DNA of 64,000 nt from Mytilinidion resinicola (taxonomy: Eukaryota > Ascomycota > Dothideomycetes > Mytilinidiales > Mytilinidiaceae), in assembly GCF_010093595.1 (NCBI RefSeq), contig NW_022985443.1, positions 274,688 through 338,687 of the forward strand, in the 5' to 3' direction. A program made the position numbers and the translations under genes. The notes under the pieces were generated by a model. The model saw nothing but the letters and a program-made list of their open reading frames with translations, ran no database searches and was not told the DNA's origin. Numbering within the stretch: the stretch's first letter is position 1; each line of letters begins with the position of its first letter. Positions 43,534-55,068 of this stretch are shown one piece after another.

Positions 43534-46500
43534 ATGTTGTCTATATCTGACCTAGCTAAAGATCTGGCCCTATTAGCTTCTGCTCGCCCTCCTGGCCGAA
43601 AGAAGGCAAAGACGTCCAGTCTAGTTAATGGCCTTCAACCTGGCTGGGTTGGACGCGCAGTTTCTGGAGAGAAAGATACCGAGAATGGAGAGAAGGGTAA
43701 CACGCAGACACAGGAGAAGATGATGCGTTGCTCGACTCCTCCTATCGTTGGCCGTAAGTGATCGGCGACAGTGTTTCACTTTATCCTACTGAAGTCACAA
43801 GAAAAAGATGAACCTGCGTTAAGCAAGTCGGAGACGTTGGCTCTACTCACCAATGCTAGTGGTAAGCATTCCTCCCACTTTATATTGCTCTCATGGCGTG
43901 CTAATATACTCCAAAGGACGCGAAGCGCATATAGCGAAGCCCTCGGACTTTTCTTCTCTATTCACTGAGCATCTCAACCAGTTGAAGTCTAAGAAGGGTA
44001 TGTATCCTCCTCTTCCTCCTACCAGCTTATCCAAGAAAGATATACTAAGATATCATCCAGTCAGCAATAAGCCCCGCAAGAAGCATATTCGGACTGCACC
44101 GCATCATGCTTGGGCGAAGCCTAGCCCTGTTTCACCTACGAATACTGCCACCGGGATCCTCCTCGACTTACCTTTCCCAGCCCCGAATATCAAGCTCCCC
44201 ACACCGCCTTCCTCTCCAGATATGGAAGACAGTGGAAGCAGCCGTGTGCGCTCACGGACCAGCTCTGACAGTAGTGTCGATCCGTATATCGACACTCGGA
44301 AGTACATCATTCCTGATATCATTCCTGATGGCGCTTTTACGGGATTCGTCAACAGTATCGTGGACCAGCACCACGAAAAGCAAGCTCAAAAGGCGGAAGA
44401 AGCTGGAAAGATTTCTGCGCTCGAAGCAAGTTGCGAAGCACTCTCGAATGAAGTACAGGCCCTCCGAACTAGCGAAGCTTGGTGGAAGACCGAAGTCCAG
44501 GACCTTCAGCAGAAGCAAGAAGACGCGAAGCTCAAGGAAGCCGAGAAGATTGCCGCTCTGGGAGCTGCTCGGGACGTACTGTTCAAGCAACTCCAGGCCC
44601 TTCGCCAGGAGCAAGACAATGCAGCACTCAAAGAAGCTGAAAAGGTCGCCGCCATTGAAGCTACTCGAGACGCGCTGTTGAAGGAATTTCAAGATTTTCA
44701 AGCTAACGAGACTGATCTGAAGGATCAAATCGGCGAGCTGACTTCTGAACTCGGCGACTGGAAGGGCTATCTCGACATAGCAAACAAAGACCTCCAGGAC
44801 GCCGAAGCAGAAGCTGAGACTAAAGCCACCGAGACCACCGCGCGGATTGTGAAGCTCAACAATAGGCATATCAAAGAGAAGAAGGCCTTAAAGGATCAAG
44901 TCAAACAGTTGAAAGAGAGTGTCAAGGACATGGAAAAGCTCAAGGACATGGAAAAGCTCAAGGACACTGTGAACGACCTTGAACATGAGCTTCGCGACGC
45001 ACAGCGAGAGGCCGCACTCGGTTATGATTTGAACAACAAGAGTCAAGTCATGATCATTCGCAAAGCGAAGAAGGAAGCTGAGCTTCGCAAGGAGCTTGTA
45101 AAGCAAACCACCAAAGCCGCTCAGGATCTTAAAACGGAGAAAGACCGGAACTCCCGCCTTGAGCAGGACCTTCAACTCATCAATTACCAACTTTCCTTCG
45201 GCGACACGGAAGTTGCAGTTCAGCAAGCATTCCAAGCCCTCCAGTCACAGTTAAATGATGCTAATCAAAAGAGCGCGGAGCTCGAGGCCGAGCTCAAGAA
45301 AAGCCAAAAGGAGTTCAGGCAGCTTTACTACGAACACCGCTCCTACCACGACAACCTCAAGAAACACAAAGGAATTGCCCAGAGGTACGAGAAGGAGAGG
45401 AATGAGTATTTCGTCGCTATGAAGAAGTCCCAGCGCAACGAGTCCATCCTGACCGAGAGGACGAGGAACTACCGTCTTTTGGCCAGCCGCGCTCACTGCC
45501 GCGCCAACAAGATCGAAGAACTGTACACTGGCCTCATGATTGACCAGACGGAGGGGATCTGTGAGGGTATTGTTTCTCTTTTCGAGAACTCCGACGAAGT
45601 CTCCGAGGAGGCGGAGGCCGAGATGCGCAGGCTGGTGGAGATTATGGATAAGCAGACGAGCGCAATCAACCACCTTCGACTTGCTGTTCGAACTAGTGAA
45701 GAGCGAAACCATGCTCTTTGTATTGAGCTTGATATCAAGAACAACGATTTGATCAAGATGGAAGAGCAGATGAAGGACAAAAACACGTATATCGAGCGCA
45801 TTAGGGCCAAGAAGAGGGCCTTGAAAGCAGATCTTCTTAAGCTCGAAATGGAAGAAACGACGTACGAGAAGCTCGCTAGCAAGAGAGCTGGTGAGGTTGT
45901 CATCGCCGTGCAGCAACGGGATGGATTCGAGAATAAGCGCGATGAACTACAAGCAGCCTACGACGGCCTTCTCAACGCCATGGCCAAAGCGACAGTGTAT
46001 CGAGGCCTACCGCTACATATCCACAACCCTCAGCGGGTTATTGGTCAGCTGCGCACGAAGTTGGCACGACTCAGCCAGCTTCAAGACGCAGAGGACACTT
46101 TCAATGCGCAAGTTCACGTATTTCAGGGAGAGAATGCGAAGTTACAGCACCAGGTCGCAGTTCTGGAAGGGAAACTCAATGGATGCGTTACCACCATCAA
46201 AATGCTCGAGCAGAATCGAGATGCTGTCCTCGAAGTGGCTCTCGCAGATGTTGAGAGGTACAAGGATATGCTCGGCAAGCAGGTGGAGCGCCAGGACCGC
46301 GACTTCAAGCTCGTTTACGACGAGCAGACCGAGCGTTTTGCGCAGCAGAATCAAGGGATCGGGAATTGGACCAATCTTAACAAGAAGGCTGATTTTCCGA
46401 AGGAGTGCTGGGAGGGAGGCCACGTACAGGCGGAGCGGGAGGACTTCACCAAGGAGATATACGGCTATGAGCCGGTGAAGTGGGTCAACCCGACCTTCGA

Positions 46501-46699
46501 AGTCGACTCGGAGGAGGAGATCGTGGGGAGGCAGCGAGCCCAGACTGTCGAAGAATTCAAGGCCGTGAACAAGAGGGCGAAAGCAGAGAAAGCGCGGATG
46601 TACGACACGAACGTCAGGGCAGAGGTGCAGAGATTGGAGGATGTTGAAGGATGCTGGAATGGCAAGTTCTATGGCCCGGTGGAGGAGACGGAGGCTTAA
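43534..46699 (+). CDS. Coiled-coil protein, tandem copy 2 (intact, 999 aa)
   Basis: Four exons (43534-43753, 43802-43861, 43917-43997, 44061-46699) sum to 3000 nt. Exon sizes and phases mirror the upstream paralog (third exon 81 nt in both). Small exons read LSKSETLALLTNASG and KPSDFSSLFTEHLNQLKSKK. A Pro/Ser segment with TPPSSPDMED and a short block DPYIDTRKYIIPD precede about 800 residues of heptad-rich, Glu/Lys/Gln coiled coil. The tail WVNPTFEVDSEEEI and TVEEFKAVNKRAKAEKARM is shared with the neighbour and may define the family. An 18-bp in-frame duplication (KLKDMEKLKDME) lies at 44923-44958. No enzymatic motif; a filamentous or scaffold role is plausible but unproven. Confidence 0.8.
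44923..44958 (+). repeat. 18-bp in-frame tandem duplication
   Basis: CAAGGACATGGAAAAGCT occurs twice in succession within the coiled coil, adding six residues without changing frame. Confidence 0.9.
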
Positions 46700-47037
46700 T
46701 TTAATCCTGATTGCTTGCATTCCTCATACCTAGAGCTCAAACTGCCCAGGTTGCGCTATCAGTAGGCCATGCCTTAATTTGATACCCCTACATTCTAACT
46801 ATAGATTGAAAGCAACCAGTTGAGCATGCCGTATGGACTTGAGAATCGTGAGACTTGTAATATAGTTTTGACAACATGCTTATTTCCTGATAGGTTAAAG
46901 ATGCCAAATTGTTCTATATCGCTAACAAGAACTCGGGGGTGCTTCAATTCCTTTCACGCATGCCCAGTGCGATTAGCAAATAGCAATGATATCAACATCC
47001 AATCGCAAACAATCTCAAATTTCTCTAGATTCAGAGA
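46700..47037. other. Convergent intergenic region
   Basis: It carries the duplicated 3'-flank sequence near 46842 described for 42893. No gene was seen. Confidence 0.4.
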
Positions 47038-48965
47038 CTAGAACTTATCAATACCCGTATTGCAACTAATCGACCGCGGGATGAAATCTTTCCCTCCCTC
47101 CACGGTAAGGTCATGAATGCCGTACACAGATATAGCTCCCTCATTCATAAGACTCCACGACACATCTCCCCACGTATTATCCCAGCATGTGGCCAAGTCA
47201 TTCGGGTACTCATCCTATAATTCTGTCAGCTCGAGATCCACATAGGCAGCAGGGGTTAGAGAATACTTACTGTATGGCCAGCAGAAAAGTTCACGAAGCC
47301 TCCACAGTTATACGGACCTGCGGATTTCCAATCATGCCGTTTCAGATCGTGCAGACACTGATGCAGAATGATCATGTCGAGCTCCTTGCCGTTGATTCCT
47401 GGGCGGGGTCCGTTTTTGTTTTGCTTCGAGATTTCCCATTGGTGTTGTTGGTCGGGTTTTAGCTCCGGAAGCCAAACTCGGTTTGCTTCCGGTTGTATGG
47501 TATAGACAAATCCGTCACTAGTTGTTAGCGTTCCGCCCCATTTCCAGCTACCTCTGATTAGTGTGCGCCCTAAGATATAATGAGGAGGAGACCTACTTGT
47601 ATTGGTTGACGTTGCTATCCTCCGGAGCTCCATCCCAATCACAATCCGAACTGAGACCATTCAGCTCTTTGAGGCAATCGGCGGTTGGTTTGTCTTTACC
47701 ACCTTCCCAGGTGATAGTTATCGTTACGGCTTCAAGACCGCCGTCGTTGTATTTCCTGGAGTAAGAGCCACTTGCCGCGCCAGGCTCGATTCCCTTGAAG
47801 TCCACATTGCAGAACGTCTCAATATTTTGGTCTAGCAAGCCTTGATCCACGAACTTCCAATTCTCGGGCTTGTTTTTCACCTCATCTTTCGATTTCTGGC
47901 AGACCGTTGGCGGTGAGCTTGGCGACGGTGGGGCCGGGGTTCCCGACCAGTCTGGTCCCGAAATGATTGCTTCGAATTCTGTGATGGCGGAGTTCCATGC
48001 ATCGACATCATCCCAGGCATATCCTTCCGAGATGGCTTGCTGGTAGCAGGGGCATCTAATGATCAAGATCAGCGTCGTTCGCAGGATGTGAAGCCGTGAA
48101 AAGGCATCTGAGTTACCCTTTATGCGGTCCATTACCCTACCAAACATGTCAGTATGCACATGAACAAGTCGGGTCCAAATTCAGGCTAACTTACAGCTCC
48201 TTTGCAGGTCCCAGTGAGCGGATCGGCTCCGCCACAGTCCGCATCGTCACATAGATACCCACTCTGGCCATTTACAGGGCAATCTCCCTTCGTACACTCA
48301 CAAGGCGACAAAAATGCCGTACAAATCTCGTTGTTGCCTCCCCTGCACAAGGAATGGCCGCACGGATTATCCTCCTTATGAGGGCAAGACTTCTTCATAG
48401 GGCCGTTTCGGTCGACTGAAAAGGTGGTGAACGACTGTCTAGGGTTATACAAATTCTGAATAACTAAGTTGAGGATGATGTAAACGCCCCACGGTATTTC
48501 GATGTCGTTGATGTCGTTGACCACTGTTTGCAGCATACTGGCACCGATGACGAGTGAGCGCACGAGTGCTGCTTGCTCGAATTCGTCCGTATACTGGGGA
48601 AGGGCCTCGATGCTCTTCATATCGCCGGCTATTGGGCTGCCGCGATATAGTTCCATGACGTGGCCCACGATGGCTGCGTTGCTGGCAAGCGCCCTGAAGG
48701 TATCGACCATGCAGTTGGTGAGGCCCGCATTGTATGGATCATCTCGTTTGGCTCCTTGGATTCGTCTTGTTAAGCGCGTGCACTTCTGCGTTGCGAAAAA
48801 CTCGGTCACTGCCTTTGATGTGTCCTCGTCCAGGCGGACTACGGTATTGGTCGCCGTGACCGAAAGAACTGGAAGAATGATGGCTCCACCCTGGCGTTTT
48901 GTAGCAGGAGAAGCTATCGAAAACTGAATGAGATAAAGCAATGATAATAGAGTGATGAAGATCAT
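47038..48965 (-). CDS. Secreted Cys-rich protein of unknown function
   Basis: Five exons (48965-48195, 48136-48117, 48055-47597, 47553-47271, 47214-47038) give 569 aa with consistent phases. The N-terminus is a signal peptide (MIFITLLSLLYLIQFSIAS) followed by a KR site. Residues about 190-260 are Cys-rich (CPHKEDNPCGHSLCRGG, CECTKGDCPVNG, CDDADCGG). A 20-nt micro-exon (48117-48136) links CKGA to CPCYQQAISEGYAW. The C-terminal half has Trp-rich segments and ends ISCNTGIDKF. No catalytic motif recognised. It is divergent from another secreted-protein gene at 49.9 kb and may be co-regulated. Confidence 0.7.
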
Positions 48966-49862
48966 GTTCAGTCTCAGTCGGAACTCCCGGAAGAAAGTAG
49001 AGAAGAAGAGGCTTCAAGACTAATGGAGAACTTGGTCGTGGGAAGGCGGGCTATATGGCACAGTGAACCTACTATTCCGAATGGACAGCATGGAGCTAAG
49101 AGAGCCCAGTAATCAAAACTTTGATAATCGCAATAGCCAGCCTGCTATTTTAGACCGAAATTGAAGGTCGGCGGATTATCGTGTTCAGCGTCCAATTTCA
49201 CTCTTTACAGTAAAAGGATATACAGCCAACAGCTGATGTTCTTTTTTAAGTTCTCAGCGTTCTGTCGTGTTTACTGCGCCCCTACTATGTTAGAGGTTGC
49301 TGGGGGCCAGCGGGGGCCAATACCCCAGTCCGCCCTCGCTTCTTCCCGACCTTGCGTTCGATCTCCCTTGCACTAGAACGCATTGAGCCTGTTCGCCGAT
49401 CCAGGTTCCTGCATATAGTTCACTCTCGTGTCACCTGTTGGGTGTTTTGCACTAGGATGTGATCGAGTCCCTCGAATCTAATTCTTCAAAAGGCTCTTTG
49501 ATCTACGCCCCCCTGCACATATGCAGGATCTGCCCTATGACTTGCAGGTTTGCTCGATATACGCCCTGGCTTCTGATATTGCATGACCCCAAGAGGGCTG
49601 CTATTGTTTCAGTTAATATCAGTCAGCTGCCAACCTCGCGGTAAGTCAGCGTTTCAGATCCTTTCAGGCTCCGGAATAAATTTCTAAAACTAGTCTATTG
49701 CCCTATTTTAGCATTGATCCTGGTGAGAGATCATGACCCCAGCGATGCCTCTTACTAGGATTTAAAGATGATTCAATTTACTACAGAGATATATATGTTA
49801 GATAACTGCTACCAACCTGTCAGTGTAGAGTATCGTTCCCAGGACTCGTTCTTGCATCAAGT
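48966..49862. other. Divergent promoter region of two secreted-protein genes
   Basis: About 900 bp between divergent ATGs. No supported gene; small frames lack domains. Confidence 0.4.
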
Positions 49863-51209
49863 ATGCGTTCATTGATAGCATTCCTGGCCCCGGCGGCTTT
49901 CATTTTTGTGTTTTTCTCCTCTGTCTGTGCCCAGCAAACATATTGGGTTGACAAAAGCTGTGACATAACGCATGCAGATGGAACCAAGTTCACTGATGCT
50001 ATCAAGGAGGTGATTTGGGTAGCTGGACGCGTCGCGGACGCCATCGAAGCTCAGGACGATAGATTGGAGCAGTCTTTCATGTGGTTCTTTTATTTTAGTG
50101 TCAGGGATCGGTATGCAGACAAGGTCAAAGGTACAGTCAATTTCGTCAAAGATGACTTGCTATCAACTGACCTATTTCCCCTAGATACATTCCGCCGTAT
50201 ATCACAACTGAAGGAAGAACCGTCCGGAATCAACAAAAATGCCAATCTGCGCTTGTATTGTGGTGGGTAAAACTCATCTGAGCGCGCGTTGGGATCAGAA
50301 CTAATTTTTTTCAAAGACAACGATGACAGATACAAACTTCAGCCTGGCGGACATTACATGGACGAAAATAACGAGAGCATCTCCGGGAGAAGCATGCTTT
50401 TATGCTGGCCGCAGCCTCAAAAGGATGGGAAGGATGTATTTTACTACGCTCACACCATGTATGATATCGATAATCTCTGGAACTTCGTCAATACGGGGCA
50501 GAAATCAAGTCAACTGCCTGACAGGACCACAATTAGCGTGAGTTTAAAACCTTCAAAAGAGATCCCATAGAAACGTGGCAGAGGACTAACGATGGTTTTA
50601 TTCAAGTTCTGCAACAGGATGTTTACATACCCCGGGCCGTTGAAAGAAAGACCATTTACAGTCCGCGCATTTGCAGCGAAAGAGCTAGACAAATTATTGA
50701 CGCAGTTACCGAAGGTTTCGCCTCTCGCCTTTCACACGATTCTCCATGAGGTGAGTACTATATCGCTCGCGCAATAAAGGCAATGCTGATTAACCTCATC
50801 ATAGTTCGTTCACGTACCTTTTCTCAGCGAGCAGACCATGACCGAAGCCAGAGATGAAGATAACACTAACGTGCCCGTTCATTATCAAAATGGAATAGAT
50901 TCGTTCAGACTGCACCCCACCGACACAAAAGATACGTCAGGCTACTACACTGGTCCCCTTCCCGGACCGACGCTGGGCGACCCCAAGTTCGTTATTATGA
51001 ATCCTGACAGTTACGCATATGTTGGCTTTCTTTTCAGGATAAGAGATAAGCAGTGGGTGCCATACTCGGACGGCGCAACTCCGCCGTTGATCAGACTGAA
51101 GAAGGACACGAGTTTAGAGTTAGTAGGAGATTGGCCTGGGGCGCCTACCCCGACCCCGTCGCCGAACGTTAAGCAGACTCCACCACGACGAGTGAGACGA
51201 GACGTTTGA
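49863..51209 (+). CDS. Secreted HExxH metallopeptidase-like protein
   Basis: Five exons (49863-50130, 50185-50262, 50317-50537, 50607-50750, 50805-51209) give 371 aa. The signal peptide (MRSLIAFLAPAAFIFVFFSS...CAQ) is followed by TYWVDKSC, a start common in fungal secreted zincin-like proteins. The zinc-binding motif HEFVH (in TILHEFVHVPF) is formed only after the fourth intron is removed; exon 4 ends with HE and exon 5 begins with FVH. NPDSYAYVGF further on resembles the end of aspzincin (M35-like) domains, though a clear third Asp ligand is not evident. The tail is Pro/Thr- and Arg-rich. Probably an extracellular protease or a catalytically altered relative. Confidence 0.78.
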
Positions 51210-51596
51210 TTCGATATGTAATAGTGGATCTTCTCTAGGGCTCATAGGCATTGCATGGATACGCTTAAGAGAAAAACCATATCAAACTTTATGAAAGACA
51301 TGATGGCAGTTGCTCAAGCATTCGCGCGGTTCTAAGGGGAGGTTGTATCAAGGATTCACAGTTGCAGGGTTCAGAGGAGCCCCAACCATGGCACCCATAG
51401 CTATCAATAGTTGAAACAACTGGCCAGCCTTGACTCAACCGTGGTTCACCCTAGGCGTCGTCAATCCAGCAATGTAAACTCAGGCTTGCCAGTCCTCCCC
51501 GTACATACGCAATCCACTTTCTACTTCTTAATTATTTCTATAAGAGAGTCCAGCAACACTCGCCCCCCCAACAGACCTGCATCGTAACCCGTTAAA
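51210..51596. other. Intergenic region
   Basis: Nothing recognisable was seen; it presumably holds the promoter of the F-box/2EXR-like gene. Confidence 0.35.
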
Positions 51597-52616
51597 ATGT
51601 CTACTGGTCCACGCACGATTCGTAAACGTTTCGGGAACCCTAGAACACTGCCCAGAACACTCACCAGGCCCCTTTTTAAAACCCAGAAGGCAACGAAGCT
51701 CTGGTCGACATGTGAGAATTGTCGCTTAGCAGCCCCATCTATAAAGGCTCCCGACGAGTTTCCAACGCTGTGGGAGAGCTTGGTCTTTGGCATCAGGACG
51801 ATTGCAGAATCATTCGTAACAAAACCAGCTCCTATTCCCATTCCCGTTCCAACTCCCATTCCCTACGAGCCCTTCAGATTCAAAGATCTGCCTTGCGAAC
51901 TCCGGATCGAAGTCTACAAATTCGTCTTCGACCGCGTCTACAAGGCATCGGATGCCCATGAACGCGCAGACCGCGTGAAGCCCAATCGATTTGCCCTCTT
52001 TCGTGTTGACCGCCAGATTCATCACGAAGCAGTTGAGAGCTTCGAAAGATATGCGACATGCTACTCACCGGTGATGTGTTCGCCTTATCGCTCTTCGTGC
52101 GATGAGGCTAATCGTTTCCTCGAAGACAACAAGGCCATACTGCTCGGTGCTGCGCATCTTGGTCTCGGTATCAGCGATTTTAGTATACTATCTGACGAAG
52201 TTTCGTTTTTCTTCGGAGATATGCGTCTCTCTGAGTTTATGCTGGCGCCTAGAGACCAAGCCCCCTCAACACGTTGGCTCACGTTGGATCTGGACGATTC
52301 GTATTGGGGGGAAATGACTCAATACAACCACGCCGACCAGAATTACAGGCCTGATCGGCGCTATTTAAGGAGATTTTGGTTTGATGCATATGTTGGACCA
52401 TGGATATCCTCCTTCCAACTTATGAGCCGCCCTGATTCGCCCGTGGATTTCGTGTGGACGGTGAAGTCACCAAAGTCAAATCCGGCGCCCGGTGGCATCG
52501 AGGGAAAGTTCTAAAAAGTTTGTGAGGATGCTGGAATGAGATTTGTAGGAGGTGGCGTTACTAAATATTACTGGGAAAAGGATGATGAGGAAGACGAGGA
52601 CGACATGAGCGACTAG
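51597..52616 (+). CDS. F-box/2EXR-like protein, possibly truncated by TAA
   Basis: A single exon encodes 305 aa to a TAA at 52512-52514. The same frame then continues with KVCEDAGMRFVGGGVTKYYW and an acidic tail (EKDDEEDEDDMSD) to TAG at 52614. Near residue 95 the sequence FRFKDLPCELRIEVYKFVF is the F-box-like/2EXR opening common in large fungal families, followed by RVDRQIHHEAVESF. Such proteins are mostly uncharacterised; some act as ubiquitin-ligase adaptors. The protein-like extension after TAA suggests the ancestral product was about 339 aa and that CAA changed to TAA. Loss of an acidic tail may be tolerated. Confidence 0.65.
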
Positions 52617-53347
52617 GATTTCAGGCCAAGCCCTTCAACGTTAGATCGAATTGACGAACGGCGAAGTACTGGCCGCGTAACTAGACAGTGAAGGTGATGC
52701 TTTCCTAAACACACTACTGCTGTAGAGAACACAATCTTAATCCTGGAATCTCGCACACAGCACTTTGTGAGTACTACCTAAACTCCCCCCTCGCCTCCTC
52801 CAACGCTTGGAATTTCTACTCTTAAGTCTTTCTCTTCCTCTCGCAACCTTTCTGTAATTAGACAGTACCATGAAGTGTAATATCCATAATGAGCCTTCAC
52901 AATGATTGCTGATGGGAGTTTCTGTAACTCCAAACTCTCCATCTTTGCTGAGCACGTGACTAGATGGGCATACAGGCAATCTTTGGTGCTATACGTTCTC
53001 CAGGTGTGGGTAGGTCAAGCGTTGTGAGCGTCTTCCCAAAATCCTTTCGAAATTAAATGAAAGCCTAATAGAAGAATGCGATAGTGAGAGATGTCCTGAT
53101 GACCTGCATTTTCCGTACGATACCTGGATAACAAAAAAGCCAAATTAGCCCGAAAGAAAAGTGCTTTTCCGTTAACAGCCTTTCAATCCAATTTATTACC
53201 CTGCTTCCGTCCAACAAAGTACTATAGGAAGCGTAGAAATCCTTAAGAATCTCCGTAGTCGCAACCGTACGTAGTCCACCCTCCAGAGAGTAATCCTACA
53301 TCACGCTTGCTGATCTAGCCTTGGGAAAGAAACAAGTAGCATAGCTA
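52617..53347. other. Intergenic region
   Basis: AT-richer than its neighbours; no gene or repeat was recognised. Confidence 0.35.
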
Positions 53348-54016
53348 TTAAGCTCTAAATTTGCACCCAGTCGTCCAGTAAGCATCCTTCATACTTTGAG
53401 TTGTACTAGGGTCGTTAAGGATGTGCATGGCTGCTGTCGCCGGGCCCACGGATTGTGGACAGGTCCCACAAGCTGTGTTTGCTTGGTTCTGGTAGTTGGC
53501 GAAGCCAAAATCTGCGAGCTGAAATGTATGTTTGCCGTTGGTCTTGTAGTGGAGTATGTTTTCTGGCTTGACGTCTCGGTGGCAAAGGCCCCTCGGGGAC
53601 AAGTAGTCGAGGGCAGAAAGCATTTGGAACGCTACTTCATTTAGAAGAGTCCCCTGCTCTTTCTTGAATATAGATAGAGGGACAAGCTTGTTAAGGCTTC
53701 CAGCCATAATGGACATGTGAATCCGGAACATACCGCCGCGCTCGTGTGCGTCATTGAATTCGACCATGTGTGGCTTCTGTCAATTAGAACTAGCTAACAG
53801 GCGAGACTAGAAAATGGGAGTAGACTAACATACATGTTTGAGCGTTTTCAAGATATTAATCTCTCGCTAGACGTCGGGAGCTTCAGCCTAAGGGTTGAAC
53901 TTTCTGACATTGATTCCCTTCACGGCAATCCACTCTTTCCCGACCAAAGCTTTGAAGACACGCCCATATGCGCCTTCGCCAAGTGGATCTCCGGTCAAGA
54001 TTTTGCTACCGGCCAT
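53348..54016 (-). pseudogene. Serine/threonine protein kinase, inactivated and truncated
   Basis: Two exons (54016-53834 and 53776-53348, intron 57 bp). Kinase landmarks in order: glycine loop LGEGAYGRVFKA, the VAIK-like WIAVKGI, the helix C Glu in REINILKTLKH, the catalytic loop CHRDVKPENIL and LADFGFANY. Two in-frame TAG codons (53888-53890 and 53867-53869) interrupt exon 1. Both fit CAG to TAG, restoring a readable NPQ...DVQREIN. After CGT the activation segment and the APE motif are missing and the sequence degenerates to a stop, so most of the C-lobe is gone. This is a dead relic of a fungal CAMK-like or similar kinase. Confidence 0.85.
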
Positions 54017-55068
54017 GTTGGTTTGAAATTTCGATTTAGGGAATGAGCAGTCGTTTAGGCCTTATGTTGTGCTGTTAAAGAGAACCAGTGCCAAGAGAAA
54101 CGACAGAGTTCTCATGAGAGATGGACCAAAGAGCGAAATTTAAGGAATGAATGTTTTCGGCACTCCCGCGACGAGTCCGGTACCACCGTGATATGTATGA
54201 CTCCTTACCACCGGGCAACAACCCTCATACCAGCCAAGCAATGGGGTTCTGTTGGGTAGCTGAAGTGTGTCCACGCCTCAGCCAACGAAGACACGCCCAG
54301 CAACAACTTCGCAGGAGGCTGAAACCTGTAGCACGTGACGCATGCATACAAGACTTGGCAGCTGAACGACGTGTAGTTATTGATGATCAGATTAACAAGC
54401 GGCCCGCAAGATTGCGACAGGGGCAAAAACCTAAAGGATGGATAAAACTCAGTTTGCAGAACTTGACATATCGCTGCCAGCTTACCGTATTATGTGGGCG
54501 CCGCGTTGTTGGCATTTCAGGCTCAGCAGGCTGCCTTCTCTTGGAATTATGTACATTCTGCTACCGCTTGTTGTGCTTCGTCGTCCAGGACCTAAACAGA
54601 AATCTTGTGGGCGCTTGCTAGCCGCTGTCTGAGGTCTTTCAGTGCATTATTTAAAACTCTAGATGAGATGTAAACGTCCAGAGGGTACGAATTTGAGTTG
54701 TTCTGGATACTTCTCATCGACCGTGTTGCCGGCGTTCGGGTTGCTTCAACACATGATTAGAAAATAGTAAAAGAATCCGTCACCTGAGGCAAGAGAGAGT
54801 GCACAAAGCAGATGAAAGATAAGGTCCAGCGAACGAGGACAAGCCTCACTGCTGCTCATTCGATCCTACCTACACGTCCTACCACGCCGAAACGCAGTCC
54901 GACTCGCTAAGCTATGATTCAGGCCAGGTAAGAAAGCCTAGGTTCATATCAAGAACCGATTCGCCGCAGTCGCCGTAAACTCCAGATAGAATCCGCCAAA
55001 AGCATTGGCCAATCAAAATGCCCTGCGCACAAATACAGTCGTGTTGCTTTTGCAACCCCGTCCAGACC
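54017..55068. other. 1-kb interval without a supported gene
   Basis: A 156-codon open frame exists at 54151-54621 (+), but its composition (Arg/Cys/Leu-rich, no domain) does not support a gene. Part is POP2 3' flank. Confidence 0.4.

Noticed and set aside
54151..54621. 156-codon open frame as a gene
   Set aside because: No domain, biased Arg/Cys/Leu composition and no promoter or intron signals; opposite-strand frames are equally open.
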